In this document: piece after piece, positions 1 to 6,288 of the stretch
How the letters are laid out: each line of letters starts with the position of its first letter
How positions within the stretch are numbered: the first letter of the stretch is position 1
Origin: an uncultured Clostridia bacterium
GTDB lineage: Bacteria; Bacillota; Clostridia; Christensenellales; UBA1242
DNA: 14,200 bases
Direction of reading: 5' to 3'
Assembly (NCBI GenBank): GCA_945937975.1
Contig: CAMEUD010000023.1
Span: 1 to 14,200 of the forward strand
Notes under the pieces: generated by a model
Databases searched by the model: none
Told to the model about the DNA's origin: nothing
Seen by the model: only the letters and a program-made list of their open reading frames with translations
Made by a program: the position numbers and the translations under genes

Positions 1-21
1 CTTTTTAGCGTTTTTTGCCAT
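1..21 (-). CDS. 5' end of an unidentified gene, leaving the window
   Basis: Only the first seven codons are inside the window, reading M-A-K-N-A-K-K on the minus strand. The start is supported by an AAAAGGA ribosome site nine bases upstream and by a well-formed promoter (47-75). The lysine-rich start is compatible with a small basic or nucleic-acid-binding protein, but seven residues do not allow identification. Confidence 0.6.
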
Positions 22-46
22 ATTAAAATATCCTTTTGTCTTTTTG

Positions 47-75
47 ATTTTATCATTACAATATAATTTTGTAAA
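47..75 (-). promoter_or_regulatory. Promoter of the gene starting at 21
   Basis: On the minus strand, TTTACA (70-75) and TAAAAT (47-52) are separated by exactly 17 bases, with TGA directly before the -10 (extended -10). It lies between the upstream terminator and the ribosome site of the partial gene. Confidence 0.65.
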
Positions 76-78
76 TAA

Positions 79-105
79 AAATCTACCATATTATATGGTA
101 GATTT
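79..105 (-). terminator. Intrinsic terminator of the HtrA-like gene
   Basis: A perfect 12-bp stem (79-90 with 94-105) closes a 3-base loop. On the minus strand it is followed by TTTTATTTA. It sits about 30 bases after the stop codon of the protease gene at 136. Confidence 0.75.
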
Positions 106-135
106 GTGTTTTTGTATATTTTTAAACGTTTTGTT

Positions 136-1566
136 TTATGCAACTTTGTTAAGGTTTGTTTGCAAAATTGTGTAAGTATTAAGAGTTGTTTTTGTGTTGT
201 TTCTTAAAACTGTAAAATTAATTTTATCATCTTGTCTTACAGTTAAAAGTATATCTGAAATATCAAAATTTCTTGAAAGCATATATTCTTTACCATTGAT
301 AGTTATAGATTTTAGAATATCATTTTTTTGTAGTCCAATTACTTGTGCAATAGAATTTTGTTCAACAGTTGAAACAATAATATCTTCACTTATTGAGCCA
401 TATCCAGAAGATTTGTTATATGTGTATTTACTATTTTTTGATGTTACTTCAATGCCAAGTTTAATTTTGTAAGCACTTGAAGTTGAACCAGTGTAATAGT
501 AAATAATGTTGTCCGCAACACCTGTTGCAATTGATAGTGGAATAGCATAGTTTACGTTTTGGTCTTCGTTGTCGCCAGCATTTGTAATTCCAATAAGTTC
601 TCCATTTGAATTAAATAAACCACCACCAGAATTTCCAGAGTATAGGGCAGTGTCTATTCTTATGCTTCTATATGACCTACTTGTTCCGTCAATATCAAGA
701 GTTATATATTCGTTGTCAACACTAATAATTCCTTCGGTAACAGAAATACCTTCATCTTCAGGATTTCCAATAGCAATGGCAGTTTCTCCAACATAATATT
801 TGTCGGCAAGTTTAACTTGTTTTGCATTTGCATTTATTTTTGTAATATTAGATGTTTTTGTCCTAATAATAGCAATATCATTTTCAATAGAGCCACCAAT
901 ATAATCAAAATTAATTGCATAATCTCCATATGAATAATTATCATATCCATTTGTTGTTGTCCCAGATTTTGAAGGTGAGCCTTCACTACCATATAAGTAT
1001 CCAACAATTTCAACTGCAAGTTTGTTAGGTGTGTCGCTGTTTGCATTGCTGTCGTAAACAACATGGTAATTTGTTATAACATAAGTATAGTCTTCATACA
1101 TTTTGTAAATTATGGCACTACCAGTATAAATTGCAACACTTTTTGTCTGTGTTCCAAAAAATCCACCACTGCTTGTTGTTTCATAAAATTTTGTGTAAAC
1201 TTTAAGACTTGATTGTAAACACTCGTTAATAACACTTGCATTACCATTTGAATTTATTGAAAGATATTGTTTTAAGAAATCTTGAAAAGAAATCTCGCCA
1301 TATTTTTCAACATATTCGTTATAAATTTCTGTGATAGAAATATCTTTTCCATCTTTTCCATTTGTTCCGTTTTTACCATTTGTTATTTCAAAAGTTGATG
1401 TTTTTCCATTTGAGTAGGTTATAGTGTAAGTGTCAACATACCCAACGGTGCTTGTTTTTTCAATAGAAATTATTGCAGGTTCTCCACAGCCAGCGAAGAA
1501 AATCCCACAAAAAGCAACACATAAAATTGCTAAAATAGAGAGCATACATTTTTTAAATTTTTTCAT
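136..1566 (-). CDS. HtrA-like trypsin-fold serine protease lipoprotein with PDZ domain
   Basis: This is a 476-residue exported protease, probably anchored outside the membrane, where HtrA/DegP relatives degrade or refold damaged exported proteins. Residues 1-26 form a lipoprotein signal peptide ending in FFAGC (lipid Cys 27; Phe rather than Leu at -3 is slightly off consensus). A short Gly-X-Y-like linker, NGKNGTNGKDGKD, spans about 63-75. The protease domain covers about 120-355. It shows the full triad: His168 in TNYHVV, Asp230 in ENDIAII, and Ser313 in YSGNSGGG. A PDZ-type domain follows at about 365-470 (GLQKNDILKSI). AAGGAG sits just before the ATG, and a promoter and terminator flank the gene, so it is monocistronic. 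It is not called htrA/degP because the lipoprotein form and long N-terminal region differ from the classical membrane-anchored protein. Family assignment is firm; substrate is unknown. Confidence 0.9.
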   Translation of the reverse strand: MKKFKKCMLSILAILCVAFCGIFFAGCGEPAIISIEKTSTVGYVDTYTITYSNGKTSTFEITNGKNGTNGKDGKDISITEIYNEYVEKYGEISFQDFLKQYLSINSNGNASVINECLQSSLKVYTKFYETTSSGGFFGTQTKSVAIYTGSAIIYKMYEDYTYVITNYHVVYDSNANSDTPNKLAVEIVGYLYGSEGSPSKSGTTTNGYDNYSYGDYAINFDYIGGSIENDIAIIRTKTSNITKINANAKQVKLADKYYVGETAIAIGNPEDEGISVTEGIISVDNEYITLDIDGTSRSYRSIRIDTALYSGNSGGGLFNSNGELIGITNAGDNEDQNVNYAIPLSIATGVADNIIYYYTGSTSSAYKIKLGIEVTSKNSKYTYNKSSGYGSISEDIIVSTVEQNSIAQVIGLQKNDILKSITINGKEYMLSRNFDISDILLTVRQDDKINFTVLRNNTKTTLNTYTILQTNLNKVA

Positions 1567-1905
1567 AAGTTTCTCCTTTTATATTCGCAATATATATTAT
1601 ATAAAGTTGCACCAAAAATGCAAAATAGTTTTAAATAAATTACAAATATTGCTTGTGAATTTTATTCAATTCATTTTATTTTGCCTAAATTTAAACATAA
1701 AAAGGGTTAAATAAAAAATTTTGTACTTTGGAAAAATGTTTAAAAATTTACATCTATTTTGTTGAACTTTAAGATATAATACATATATCAAATAAATGCA
1801 TATTTTGTTTTCAACGATAAAATTTAATGGGAAAGAATGAAAATAATAGTAAATAATGAACAAACAAAAACCCTTGTTATCTACAGGGGAAAGGAGTGTT
1901 TTATT
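1567..1905. other. Intergenic region without a gene
   Basis: This is a very AT-rich stretch. Apart from the protease promoter and leader (1567-1623), I see only a lone TATAAT at 1775-1780 with no convincing -35, and a 4-bp CCCT/AGGG dyad around 1871-1889 just before the ribosome site of the decayed gene. The short open frames here show no protein-like composition. Confidence 0.5.
1596..1623 (-). promoter_or_regulatory. Promoter of the HtrA-like gene
   Basis: On the minus strand, TTGCAT (1618-1623) and TATAAT (1596-1601) are separated by 16 bases. They lie about 30 bases upstream of the ATG at 1566, with AAGGAG between. Confidence 0.65.
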
Positions 1906-2359
1906 ATGGTTAATATTGTAATTTTATCGCAAAAGACAAGAAGAAAATGCCCAGAATGTTCAAATTACATAAACATAATGGAATGATGACAGGTAAATGC
2001 TCTATTTGTAAGTCTGTAATATCGTGTAAGCAATACTTTCATGGACTATTTAATATACCAGAAAATTCAATGCTGGGAACACTAAATATTGTCAAGACTA
2101 CGACACAATTTCTCATAAAATGCAAACCAGCATACAATCATCTTACTTTAATGAAAGATTTGGTCGTAGCGATTTCAAAGAAATTGATGAATAAGAACGC
2201 AGACTTGGTAATGCCCTTGCTTACCTTATGGAATACATTCAAAAGACTGGCGAGCGAAGCGAAGCCACTTGTATCAAGACAAGTACATGCCACGATCTCA
2301 AAAAGTATTTAAAGAAATTAAAAAAGTTATATTTCTATTTGCAGAAATACAACTTTTAA
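1906..2359 (+). pseudogene. Decayed gene, original function not recognised
   Basis: A good ribosome site (AAAGGAG, 1890-1896) precedes ATG 1906, but the frame stops at 1984 after 26 codons. It ends in a CPEC pair (codons from 1948) suggesting half of a zinc ribbon. A second CxxC (KCSICK) appears about 20 codons later in another frame (coordinates divisible by 3). The third frame then carries protein-like sequence such as YFNERFGRSDFKEIDE, followed by TAA at 2192, then LGNALAYLMEYIQKTGE, ending at TAA 2357-2359. Two frameshifts plus a nonsense codon would reconcile these as one ancestral protein of about 150 residues. The 121-codon open frame from 1947 covers part of it but mixes frames. I do not recognise the family; a mobile-element accessory protein is possible but unproven. 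Confidence 0.45.
2322..2357 (-). terminator. Terminator of the response-regulator gene
   Basis: A 15-bp stem (2322-2336 with 2343-2357, one A/C mismatch) has a 6-base loop. It overlaps the stop codon of the minus-strand regulator gene. On that strand it is followed by the T-rich run TTAATTTCTTT. Confidence 0.55.
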
Positions 2360-2973
2360 GGGTATACGATGTATCCATTTTGCATTAGCCAAATTGCAAA
2401 TTTTGACATTGAGGCAAAACCGGTTTTTTCTAAGATTAGTGTTATTGAGTTTTTAATTGTGGACTCAGAAAAGGACATCTTTTGTGCAATCTCTTTTCGA
2501 TTATTGCCTTGACAATATAGTCTTACAATATTAAGTTCGTTATCTGTTAAATTTTTCAAAAAAGAAATTTCTTCTCTTTTGCTTATTGGAAAAGTGCCAT
2601 ATCCATTCATAGCACTATGAATAATTGTGATTAGTTCTTTGGTTGGTATAGTTTTATATACGAAACTGTCTGCACCAGATTGCTTGGCTCTATCAATAAA
2701 ACTTATTTCCATAACAGATGTCATTAGAATAATTTTAATGTTTGGGTTGTCTTGCTTAATTTCTTTAATGTAGTCTATGCTATTGTGATTATTCGCACAG
2801 CAAACATCAGTCAAGATAACATCAATATTTTTTCTGTTTTCGATATCAAAATAGTCTGCAATATCCTTAATTTTCCCAACAATTTCAATTTCGCCACTCG
2901 CTTCAAGTGACAAAGACATTCCGTCTAGTAATAAATCTTGGTCTTCAACAAGCAATACTTTAATTTTATCCAT
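2356..2973 (-). CDS. NarL/FixJ-family response regulator
   Basis: A 205-residue two-component regulator. The receiver domain (about 3-120) has the acidic pair Glu10-Asp11, phospho-acceptor Asp56 (DVILTD), Thr85/Ser86 and Lys107 (VYKT). A LuxR-type helix-turn-helix follows at about 141-201 (LTDNELNIVRLYCQGNNRKE, then a recognition helix SESTIKNSITLI). I chose ATG 2973: GGGAG lies six bases upstream, whereas the longer TTG start at 2985 would place the start inside that ribosome site. Its promoter reads divergently from the lipoprotein gene at 3135, and both share the dyad element 3032-3079, so autoregulation is likely. No kinase is adjacent; the LiaS/NarX-type kinase at 7911-9260 is the obvious partner by family and proximity. 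The family call is certain; DNA target and signal are inferred. Confidence 0.93.
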   Translation of the reverse strand: MDKIKVLLVEDQDLLLDGMSLSLEASGEIEIVGKIKDIADYFDIENRKNIDVILTDVCCANNHNSIDYIKEIKQDNPNIKIILMTSVMEISFIDRAKQSGADSFVYKTIPTKELITIIHSAMNGYGTFPISKREEISFLKNLTDNELNIVRLYCQGNNRKEIAQKMSFSESTIKNSITLILEKTGFASMSKFAIWLMQNGYIVYP

Positions 2974-3002
2974 TTTCGCTCCCAAAAGTATTTATTTTTC
3001 AT

Positions 3003-3045
3003 ATTATACCATAAAAGCCCCACAAGATAATAGGACTTTTGTCCT
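3003..3045 (-). promoter_or_regulatory. Response-regulator promoter with upstream AGTCCT site
   Basis: On the minus strand, TATAAT (3003-3008) is preceded by TGG, giving an extended -10. No -35 is visible (ATTATC at the right distance). The hexamer AGTCCT, the end of dyad AGGACAAAAGTCCT (3032-3045), lies exactly 23 bases upstream of the -10. The two plus-strand lipoprotein promoters have the same spacing, which suggests autoregulation. Confidence 0.55.
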
Positions 3046-3079
3046 TTTTTTTGAACAAAAGTTTAGACTTAAGTCCTAA
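3032..3079. promoter_or_regulatory. Conserved dyad element, copy 1 (putative operator)
   Basis: A 48-bp block lies between the divergent regulator and lipoprotein genes. It contains the perfect dyad AGGACTTTTGTCCT (3032-3045), a T-run, then GACTTAAGTC (3066-3075) inside TAGACTTAAGTCCTA. The dyad centres are 32 bp apart, about three helical turns. It matches copy 2 (3668-3714) except for one substitution and one T-run length change. It is proposed as the binding region of the response regulator at 2356-2973; binding itself is inferred. Confidence 0.6.
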
Positions 3080-3106
3080 GGTGTTTTAATACCTATGTGA
3101 TATAAT
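3072..3106 (+). promoter_or_regulatory. Promoter of the first lipoprotein gene
   Basis: TATAAT (3101-3106) is preceded by TGA, an extended -10. The -35 position reads AAGGTG, which is poor. AGTCCT (3072-3077) ends 23 bases before the -10, so its centre falls near -38 relative to the expected start. That fits an activator touching RNA polymerase at a weak -35. Confidence 0.6.
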
Positions 3107-3134
3107 GATACATATATTTATAAAGGAGTAAAAA

Positions 3135-3623
3135 ATGACAAAGAAAAAATCTATTTGGGCTTTTGTTTTAGCCCTTTGCCTAATCATTCCGGCAATGTTT
3201 ATGATGACCGCTTGTGGAAACAAATCAATCAGCGAAAAAGGAAAAACTTACACTGTTTTAAACAAACAAAGCGATATAACTATCAATTGGGGTGATGACA
3301 AAGACACTATAATGGAAGAAATTGGAAGTGAAGAAAATGCAAAAGCAATGTCTTCTACATTTATTCTTACTTTTGATGAAAATGGTGGCGTTAATATTTC
3401 CGTTGGTGGTGAAATCGATAGTGGAAGGTTCTATGTTATAAATGAATATAACTGTATAGAGTTTTACGATACCAAAGAAGATGTTGAAAACAAACTTAAT
3501 CGAGTTACTGATGACTACTTAGGCGCTGAGTATAAATTTAGTGCAGATAAAAGAGTTATAACCATAAAACAACAAATTAGTGCTAAAACCAGTGTTGTCA
3601 TAAAACTATCTGCAAATGTGTAA
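3135..3623 (+). CDS. Small lipoprotein of unknown function
   Basis: A 162-residue protein with a lysine-rich N-terminus, a hydrophobic core at 7-25 and lipobox MTAC (lipid Cys27). It is therefore exported and anchored to the outer face of the membrane. The mature part is short, acidic and beta-rich (STFILTFDENGGVNISVGGE), somewhat lipocalin-like in pattern, but I do not recognise a family. The first 28 residues are almost identical to those of the 3813 gene (four substitutions, at positions 13, 18, 24 and 30-odd excluded), while the mature parts share nothing obvious. AAAGGAG (3122-3128) supports the start. Promoter architecture links its expression to the response regulator at 2356. A target, or feedback partner of the downstream sensor, is an inference. 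Confidence 0.85.
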   Translation: MTKKKSIWAFVLALCLIIPAMFMMTACGNKSISEKGKTYTVLNKQSDITINWGDDKDTIMEEIGSEENAKAMSSTFILTFDENGGVNISVGGEIDSGRFYVINEYNCIEFYDTKEDVENKLNRVTDDYLGAEYKFSADKRVITIKQQISAKTSVVIKLSANV

Positions 3624-3660
3624 AATATACCGCACTGGATATGGAATAAAACAATAATAC

Positions 3661-3687
3661 AAAAAAAAGGACTTTTGTCCTTTTTTT
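3661..3687 (+). terminator. Terminator of the first lipoprotein gene, overlapping the operator
   Basis: An A-run followed by GGAC, TTTT, GTCC and seven T's can fold as an 11-bp stem with a 4-base loop ending in a U-tract, about 37 bases after the stop at 3623. The same bases are the left dyad of copy 2 of the regulatory element, so one sequence may serve both roles. Confidence 0.5.
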
Positions 3688-3714
3688 GAACGAAAGTTTA
3701 GACTTAAGTCCTAA
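3668..3714. promoter_or_regulatory. Conserved dyad element, copy 2 (putative operator)
   Basis: Dyad AGGACTTTTGTCCT (3668-3681), a T-run, then GACTTAAGTC (3701-3710) inside TAGACTTAAGTCCTA. It is nearly identical to copy 1 at 3032-3079. The flanks on both sides, including the stretch between the element and the -10, have diverged, so the conservation is confined to the element. Confidence 0.6.
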
Positions 3715-3741
3715 TCATTTTTGAGGTTATTATGTTATAAT
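3707..3741 (+). promoter_or_regulatory. Promoter of the large lipoprotein gene
   Basis: TATAAT (3736-3741) is preceded by TGT (extended -10), and no -35 is recognisable (AATCAT). AGTCCT (3707-3712) again ends exactly 23 bases before the -10. Confidence 0.6.
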
Positions 3742-3747
3742 AAAAAT

Positions 3748-3787
3748 GTGAAAAAGAAGATTGATAGATTTTCTTCTTGTATTTCAC
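3748..3787 (+). promoter_or_regulatory. Stem-loop at the 5' end of the large lipoprotein mRNA
   Basis: GTGAAA pairs with TTTCAC, and AAGAAGA pairs with TCTTCTT across a 3-base bulge: 13 pairs with an 11-base loop. It begins where transcription from the TATAAT at 3736-3741 should start. It has no U-tract, so it is not a terminator; a role in mRNA stability or translation is possible. The ribosome site AAGGAG (3802-3807) is outside the stem. Confidence 0.4.
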
Positions 3788-3812
3788 AAAAATTTAAATA
3801 TAAGGAGAAAGT

Positions 3813-5720
3813 ATGACAAAGAAAAAATCTATTTGGGCTTTTGTTTTATCCCTTTGCTTAATTGTTCCAGCAATGTTTATGATAACCGCTTGCGGAAAAC
3901 ACGAACATTCATTTAGCAGTGATTGGACAAAAACAGAAACACAGCATTGGCACGTTTGCACAGACAAAAATTGTGAAGAAAAAAGCGACTTAGCTGATCA
4001 CGACTTTGTTTGGGCTGAAAAGACCCCTGCTGGTGTTCACACCGATAAGGTTGAAACAGGCACTTGCTCAATCTGTCAATATCAAAAAGACAGAACAGTT
4101 GAAGGCACTGGTACACATACTTGGGTATGGAAAGCTAACGACACTAAACATTGGCAAGAAACAACTTGCGAACACGAAACCCCATTAAAACAAAACGAGC
4201 AAGACCATACTTGGGAAAGAAAAAGTGATGCTACTAAACATTGGGAACAAACAACCTGTACCCAACATGAAACTATCAAAAGAAACGAAGAAGCCCATAC
4301 ATGGGAATGGAAGGCTGACAATGCTAAACATTGGCAAGAAACAACTTGCGAACAAGGAACCCCATTAGAACAAAATAAGCAAAACCACACTTGGGTATAT
4401 ACATCAGAAGGCGAATTAACACACAGACGCACAACTAATTGTGGCGCAGAAAAACATGCAACAAGAATAGAACCTAACATTCCACACAGATATGACAATG
4501 TGGATGACACAACTTGCAATGACTGTGGTTATGTAAGAAGTCTTGCTGGAAAAGGCTCATTTGGCACACTTACAGCAAAAACATACAATGCTGGAGCACA
4601 AGGTGTTGCTTCAAGTGATTACACAGTTAATGAAGCAATCAAAGACCTTTGCGAAATTCAATATAAAGTGAAAGGCGCAAACGATAGCACCTACACCACA
4701 ACTGCACCAACAAATGCAGGAACTTATGAAGTAAGAATTTACTGCAGAGGAAATGCTACTTACCTTAGAGGCGAAGTTGCAAAAGCAGAATTTGTAATCA
4801 ATAAATACGAAGTTGAAATTGTTAGTGGTTTAACTTTTAATGTTGCTTATGACAAAGCAGCTATGGAAGATGCTAATGTTCAATACATAGATTTAGGAAC
4901 TGTTCATGTAACTAAAGATTTAGTTAAACCTGCTGACGTTCCAATTAAAGCAAAAAAGAAAGACGCTTTCAAAAATCCTGGAAGATATCAAGTTTATGAT
5001 GATGAAATGTTAATTGAAGATGACAATTTCGCACTTAAAAAATTGACTGATTTAAGAAAAGTTAATTTAGTTTACTATAACGACGGTGTTGTAGCAACAT
5101 TAACAAGTGACAAAGATGAAAGCAAAATTAAATGGGACGCAACCAAAAAACAAGTTGGTATTACTGTTGTTAGAGTTAACAACGGAACAATAAGAGTTGG
5201 TGACTATATGATGTGTGAGGGTTATACAAAACCTCTTAAAGTAGTTGCCTTAAAATTGCAATATAATGTTCCTACTGACATGTTAATAAATGCCGACAAA
5301 AACTGTGAGATATATTTTGACAACAGCAGTTTTGCTGATTTAGCCACTGCAAAACCTATCTTGGCAAACAAAACCTTTACAGAAGTGGATTATGCAGTGC
5401 TTGCATTTAACGAAGGTTCAAATGAAACAAATCACTTAGATGTGACATTGCAACAAAACGAATCAATATATCTTGAATTCACTGCTACTGTTGATAGTGC
5501 AAAAACCTTTAAATTAAACTTTGATGCTGATGGTGGCTACAGAGCAGGCGAATCATTCGAATTCTACAATGCTGAAACTGGTAAAAAAATGACAAATAAC
5601 ATGAATGAAGTTTCTGTTTCTGCTGCAGGAACATATAAAATTGTTATAAAAATAACAAAAGTGGCAGCGGAATATAACTATCTTAAGAAAACAGTGCAAT
5701 TCTATGTTACAATCAAATAA
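3813..5720 (+). CDS. Large repeat-containing lipoprotein with MBG-like domain
   Basis: A 635-residue surface lipoprotein: signal peptide 1-26, lipobox ITAC, lipid Cys27. Residues 30-100 carry His/Trp/Cys motifs (HEHSF, HWHVC, CSIC). Three 30-residue repeats span 102-191 (HTW...KHW...TTC), a divergent fourth unit follows, then CNDC at 235-238. About 245-333 resembles an MBG-type beta-grasp module (TAPTNAGTYEV, ending FVINKYEV). The rest (334-635) is beta-rich and unassigned; its last ~90 residues resemble the remnant at 5883-6203. Such modular proteins are common on gut Firmicutes, where they serve adhesion or ligand binding, but no enzyme motif is visible. The Cys/His spacing could bind metal (inference). 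It shares its signal peptide and promoter element with the 3135 gene and ends in a strong terminator, so it is monocistronic. Confidence 0.88.
   Translation: MTKKKSIWAFVLSLCLIVPAMFMITACGKHEHSFSSDWTKTETQHWHVCTDKNCEEKSDLADHDFVWAEKTPAGVHTDKVETGTCSICQYQKDRTVEGTGTHTWVWKANDTKHWQETTCEHETPLKQNEQDHTWERKSDATKHWEQTTCTQHETIKRNEEAHTWEWKADNAKHWQETTCEQGTPLEQNKQNHTWVYTSEGELTHRRTTNCGAEKHATRIEPNIPHRYDNVDDTTCNDCGYVRSLAGKGSFGTLTAKTYNAGAQGVASSDYTVNEAIKDLCEIQYKVKGANDSTYTTTAPTNAGTYEVRIYCRGNATYLRGEVAKAEFVINKYEVEIVSGLTFNVAYDKAAMEDANVQYIDLGTVHVTKDLVKPADVPIKAKKKDAFKNPGRYQVYDDEMLIEDDNFALKKLTDLRKVNLVYYNDGVVATLTSDKDESKIKWDATKKQVGITVVRVNNGTIRVGDYMMCEGYTKPLKVVALKLQYNVPTDMLINADKNCEIYFDNSSFADLATAKPILANKTFTEVDYAVLAFNEGSNETNHLDVTLQQNESIYLEFTATVDSAKTFKLNFDADGGYRAGESFEFYNAETGKKMTNNMNEVSVSAAGTYKIVIKITKVAAEYNYLKKTVQFYVTIK
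4116..4385 (+). repeat. Three 90-bp tandem repeats in the large lipoprotein gene
   Basis: Units start at 4116, 4206 and 4296, each encoding 30 residues with HTW at position 1, KHW at 11 and TTC at 16. Units 1 and 3 are closer to each other (both KHWQETTCE) than to unit 2, suggesting conversion or a higher-order duplication. A degenerate fourth unit begins at 4386 (HTWVY...). Confidence 0.85.
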
Positions 5721-5732
5721 AATATAAATCAT

Positions 5733-5761
5733 AAAAAAGACTGCAATTTGCAGTCTTTTTT
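5733..5761 (+). terminator. Strong terminator after the large lipoprotein gene
   Basis: A perfect 13-bp stem (5733-5745 with 5749-5761) has a 3-base loop. It starts with an A-run and ends in six T's, 13 bases after the stop codon. Confidence 0.9.
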
Positions 5762-5840
5762 GATTGCTTTTTTACTAAACAATCTATTTATCCGATACCT
5801 ATATTGCAATCTATGGGTTATATTTCGTTAAAATAACAAA

Positions 5841-5881
5841 AACTGCACGCATTTCTCATTTTCACGAGGGTGCGTACAGTT
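5841..5881. repeat. Inverted repeat at the edge of the truncated lipoprotein remnant
   Basis: Arms AACTGCACGCA (5841-5851) and TGCGTACAGTT (5871-5881) pair with one mismatch around a 19-base loop. There is no T-tract. It ends exactly where the recognisable protein-like sequence of the remnant begins, so it may mark a rearrangement point. Confidence 0.4.
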
Positions 5882-5882
5882 C

Positions 5883-6203
5883 ACTTGTGGCGGAAATTCA
5901 ACTAAACAAAGTTCAGCAAAAGCATTGAATATTGGCGAATATAGATATCTTGAATTAACTGTAAGCATAATAAAATCAACAAAATTCACTATCTATCCAA
6001 GTAATTTTGGTGGCGGATATGAAGGAGAAAGTGCTTATGCAGTTGCCGATACAAAAACCGGAGCGACAATTGCAACAGCTGGTATTAACACATTCACGAT
6101 TTTTGAAGCTGGAACAAATACACTTGTTTTCAAATTAACAAAAACGGCAACAGGTAGTGCTAATGTTCCAAAAGATATATCTTTCCGTGTTGATTGGAAA
6201 TAA
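5883..6203 (+). pseudogene. Headless remnant related to the large lipoprotein's C-terminal domain
   Basis: The open frame reads T-C-G-G-N-S-T from 5883, reminiscent of a lipobox Cys followed by a mature lipoprotein, and ends at 6203. The frame is closed upstream by TAA at 5829, with no ATG and no ribosome site; the only start-like codon is TTG 5925. The body (YLELTVSIIKSTKF, GGGYEGESAY, TKTGAT) aligns by eye with residues ~553-592 of the 635-residue lipoprotein (YLEFTATVDSAKTF, DGGYRAGESF, AETGKK). It is therefore a duplicate of that beta domain that has lost its signal peptide and promoter. No copy of the dyad element precedes it. Translation from TTG is possible but would give a cytoplasmic fragment. 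Confidence 0.6.
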
Positions 6204-6273
6204 TCTAAATAGTAAAAAGTTAGCGTTATTCCCAACTTTATTTGCATTTATTTATGGAAAATTTGACTTTTTA

Positions 6274-6282
6274 TGCTATAAT
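6274..6282 (+). promoter_or_regulatory. Extended -10 promoter of the sensor gene
   Basis: TGC-TATAAT (TATAAT at 6277-6282) is an extended -10. The nearby TTGACT (6263-6268) is only 8 bases away, too close to act as its -35. The A of ATG 6289 lies seven bases after the -10, where transcription would be expected to begin. Confidence 0.55.
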
Positions 6283-6288
6283 ACGAAT

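Noticed and set aside
2974..2985. TTG start at 2985 for the response regulator
   Set aside because: It would begin inside the GGGAG ribosome site that serves ATG 2973, and adds four residues before the conserved receiver domain.
4082..4519. 145-codon Cys/Ser-rich minus-strand frame
   Set aside because: It is antisense to the 90-bp repeats of the large lipoprotein gene and has no start signals.
5841..5885. Integron attC-like site
   Set aside because: The arms begin with AAC and end with GTT, but the right end reads GTTCACT rather than GTTRRRY, and there is no integrase or cassette array.
6263..6268. TTGACT as the -35 of the sensor promoter
   Set aside because: It is only 8 bases from TATAAT; 16-18 are needed. 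The extended -10 is a better explanation.
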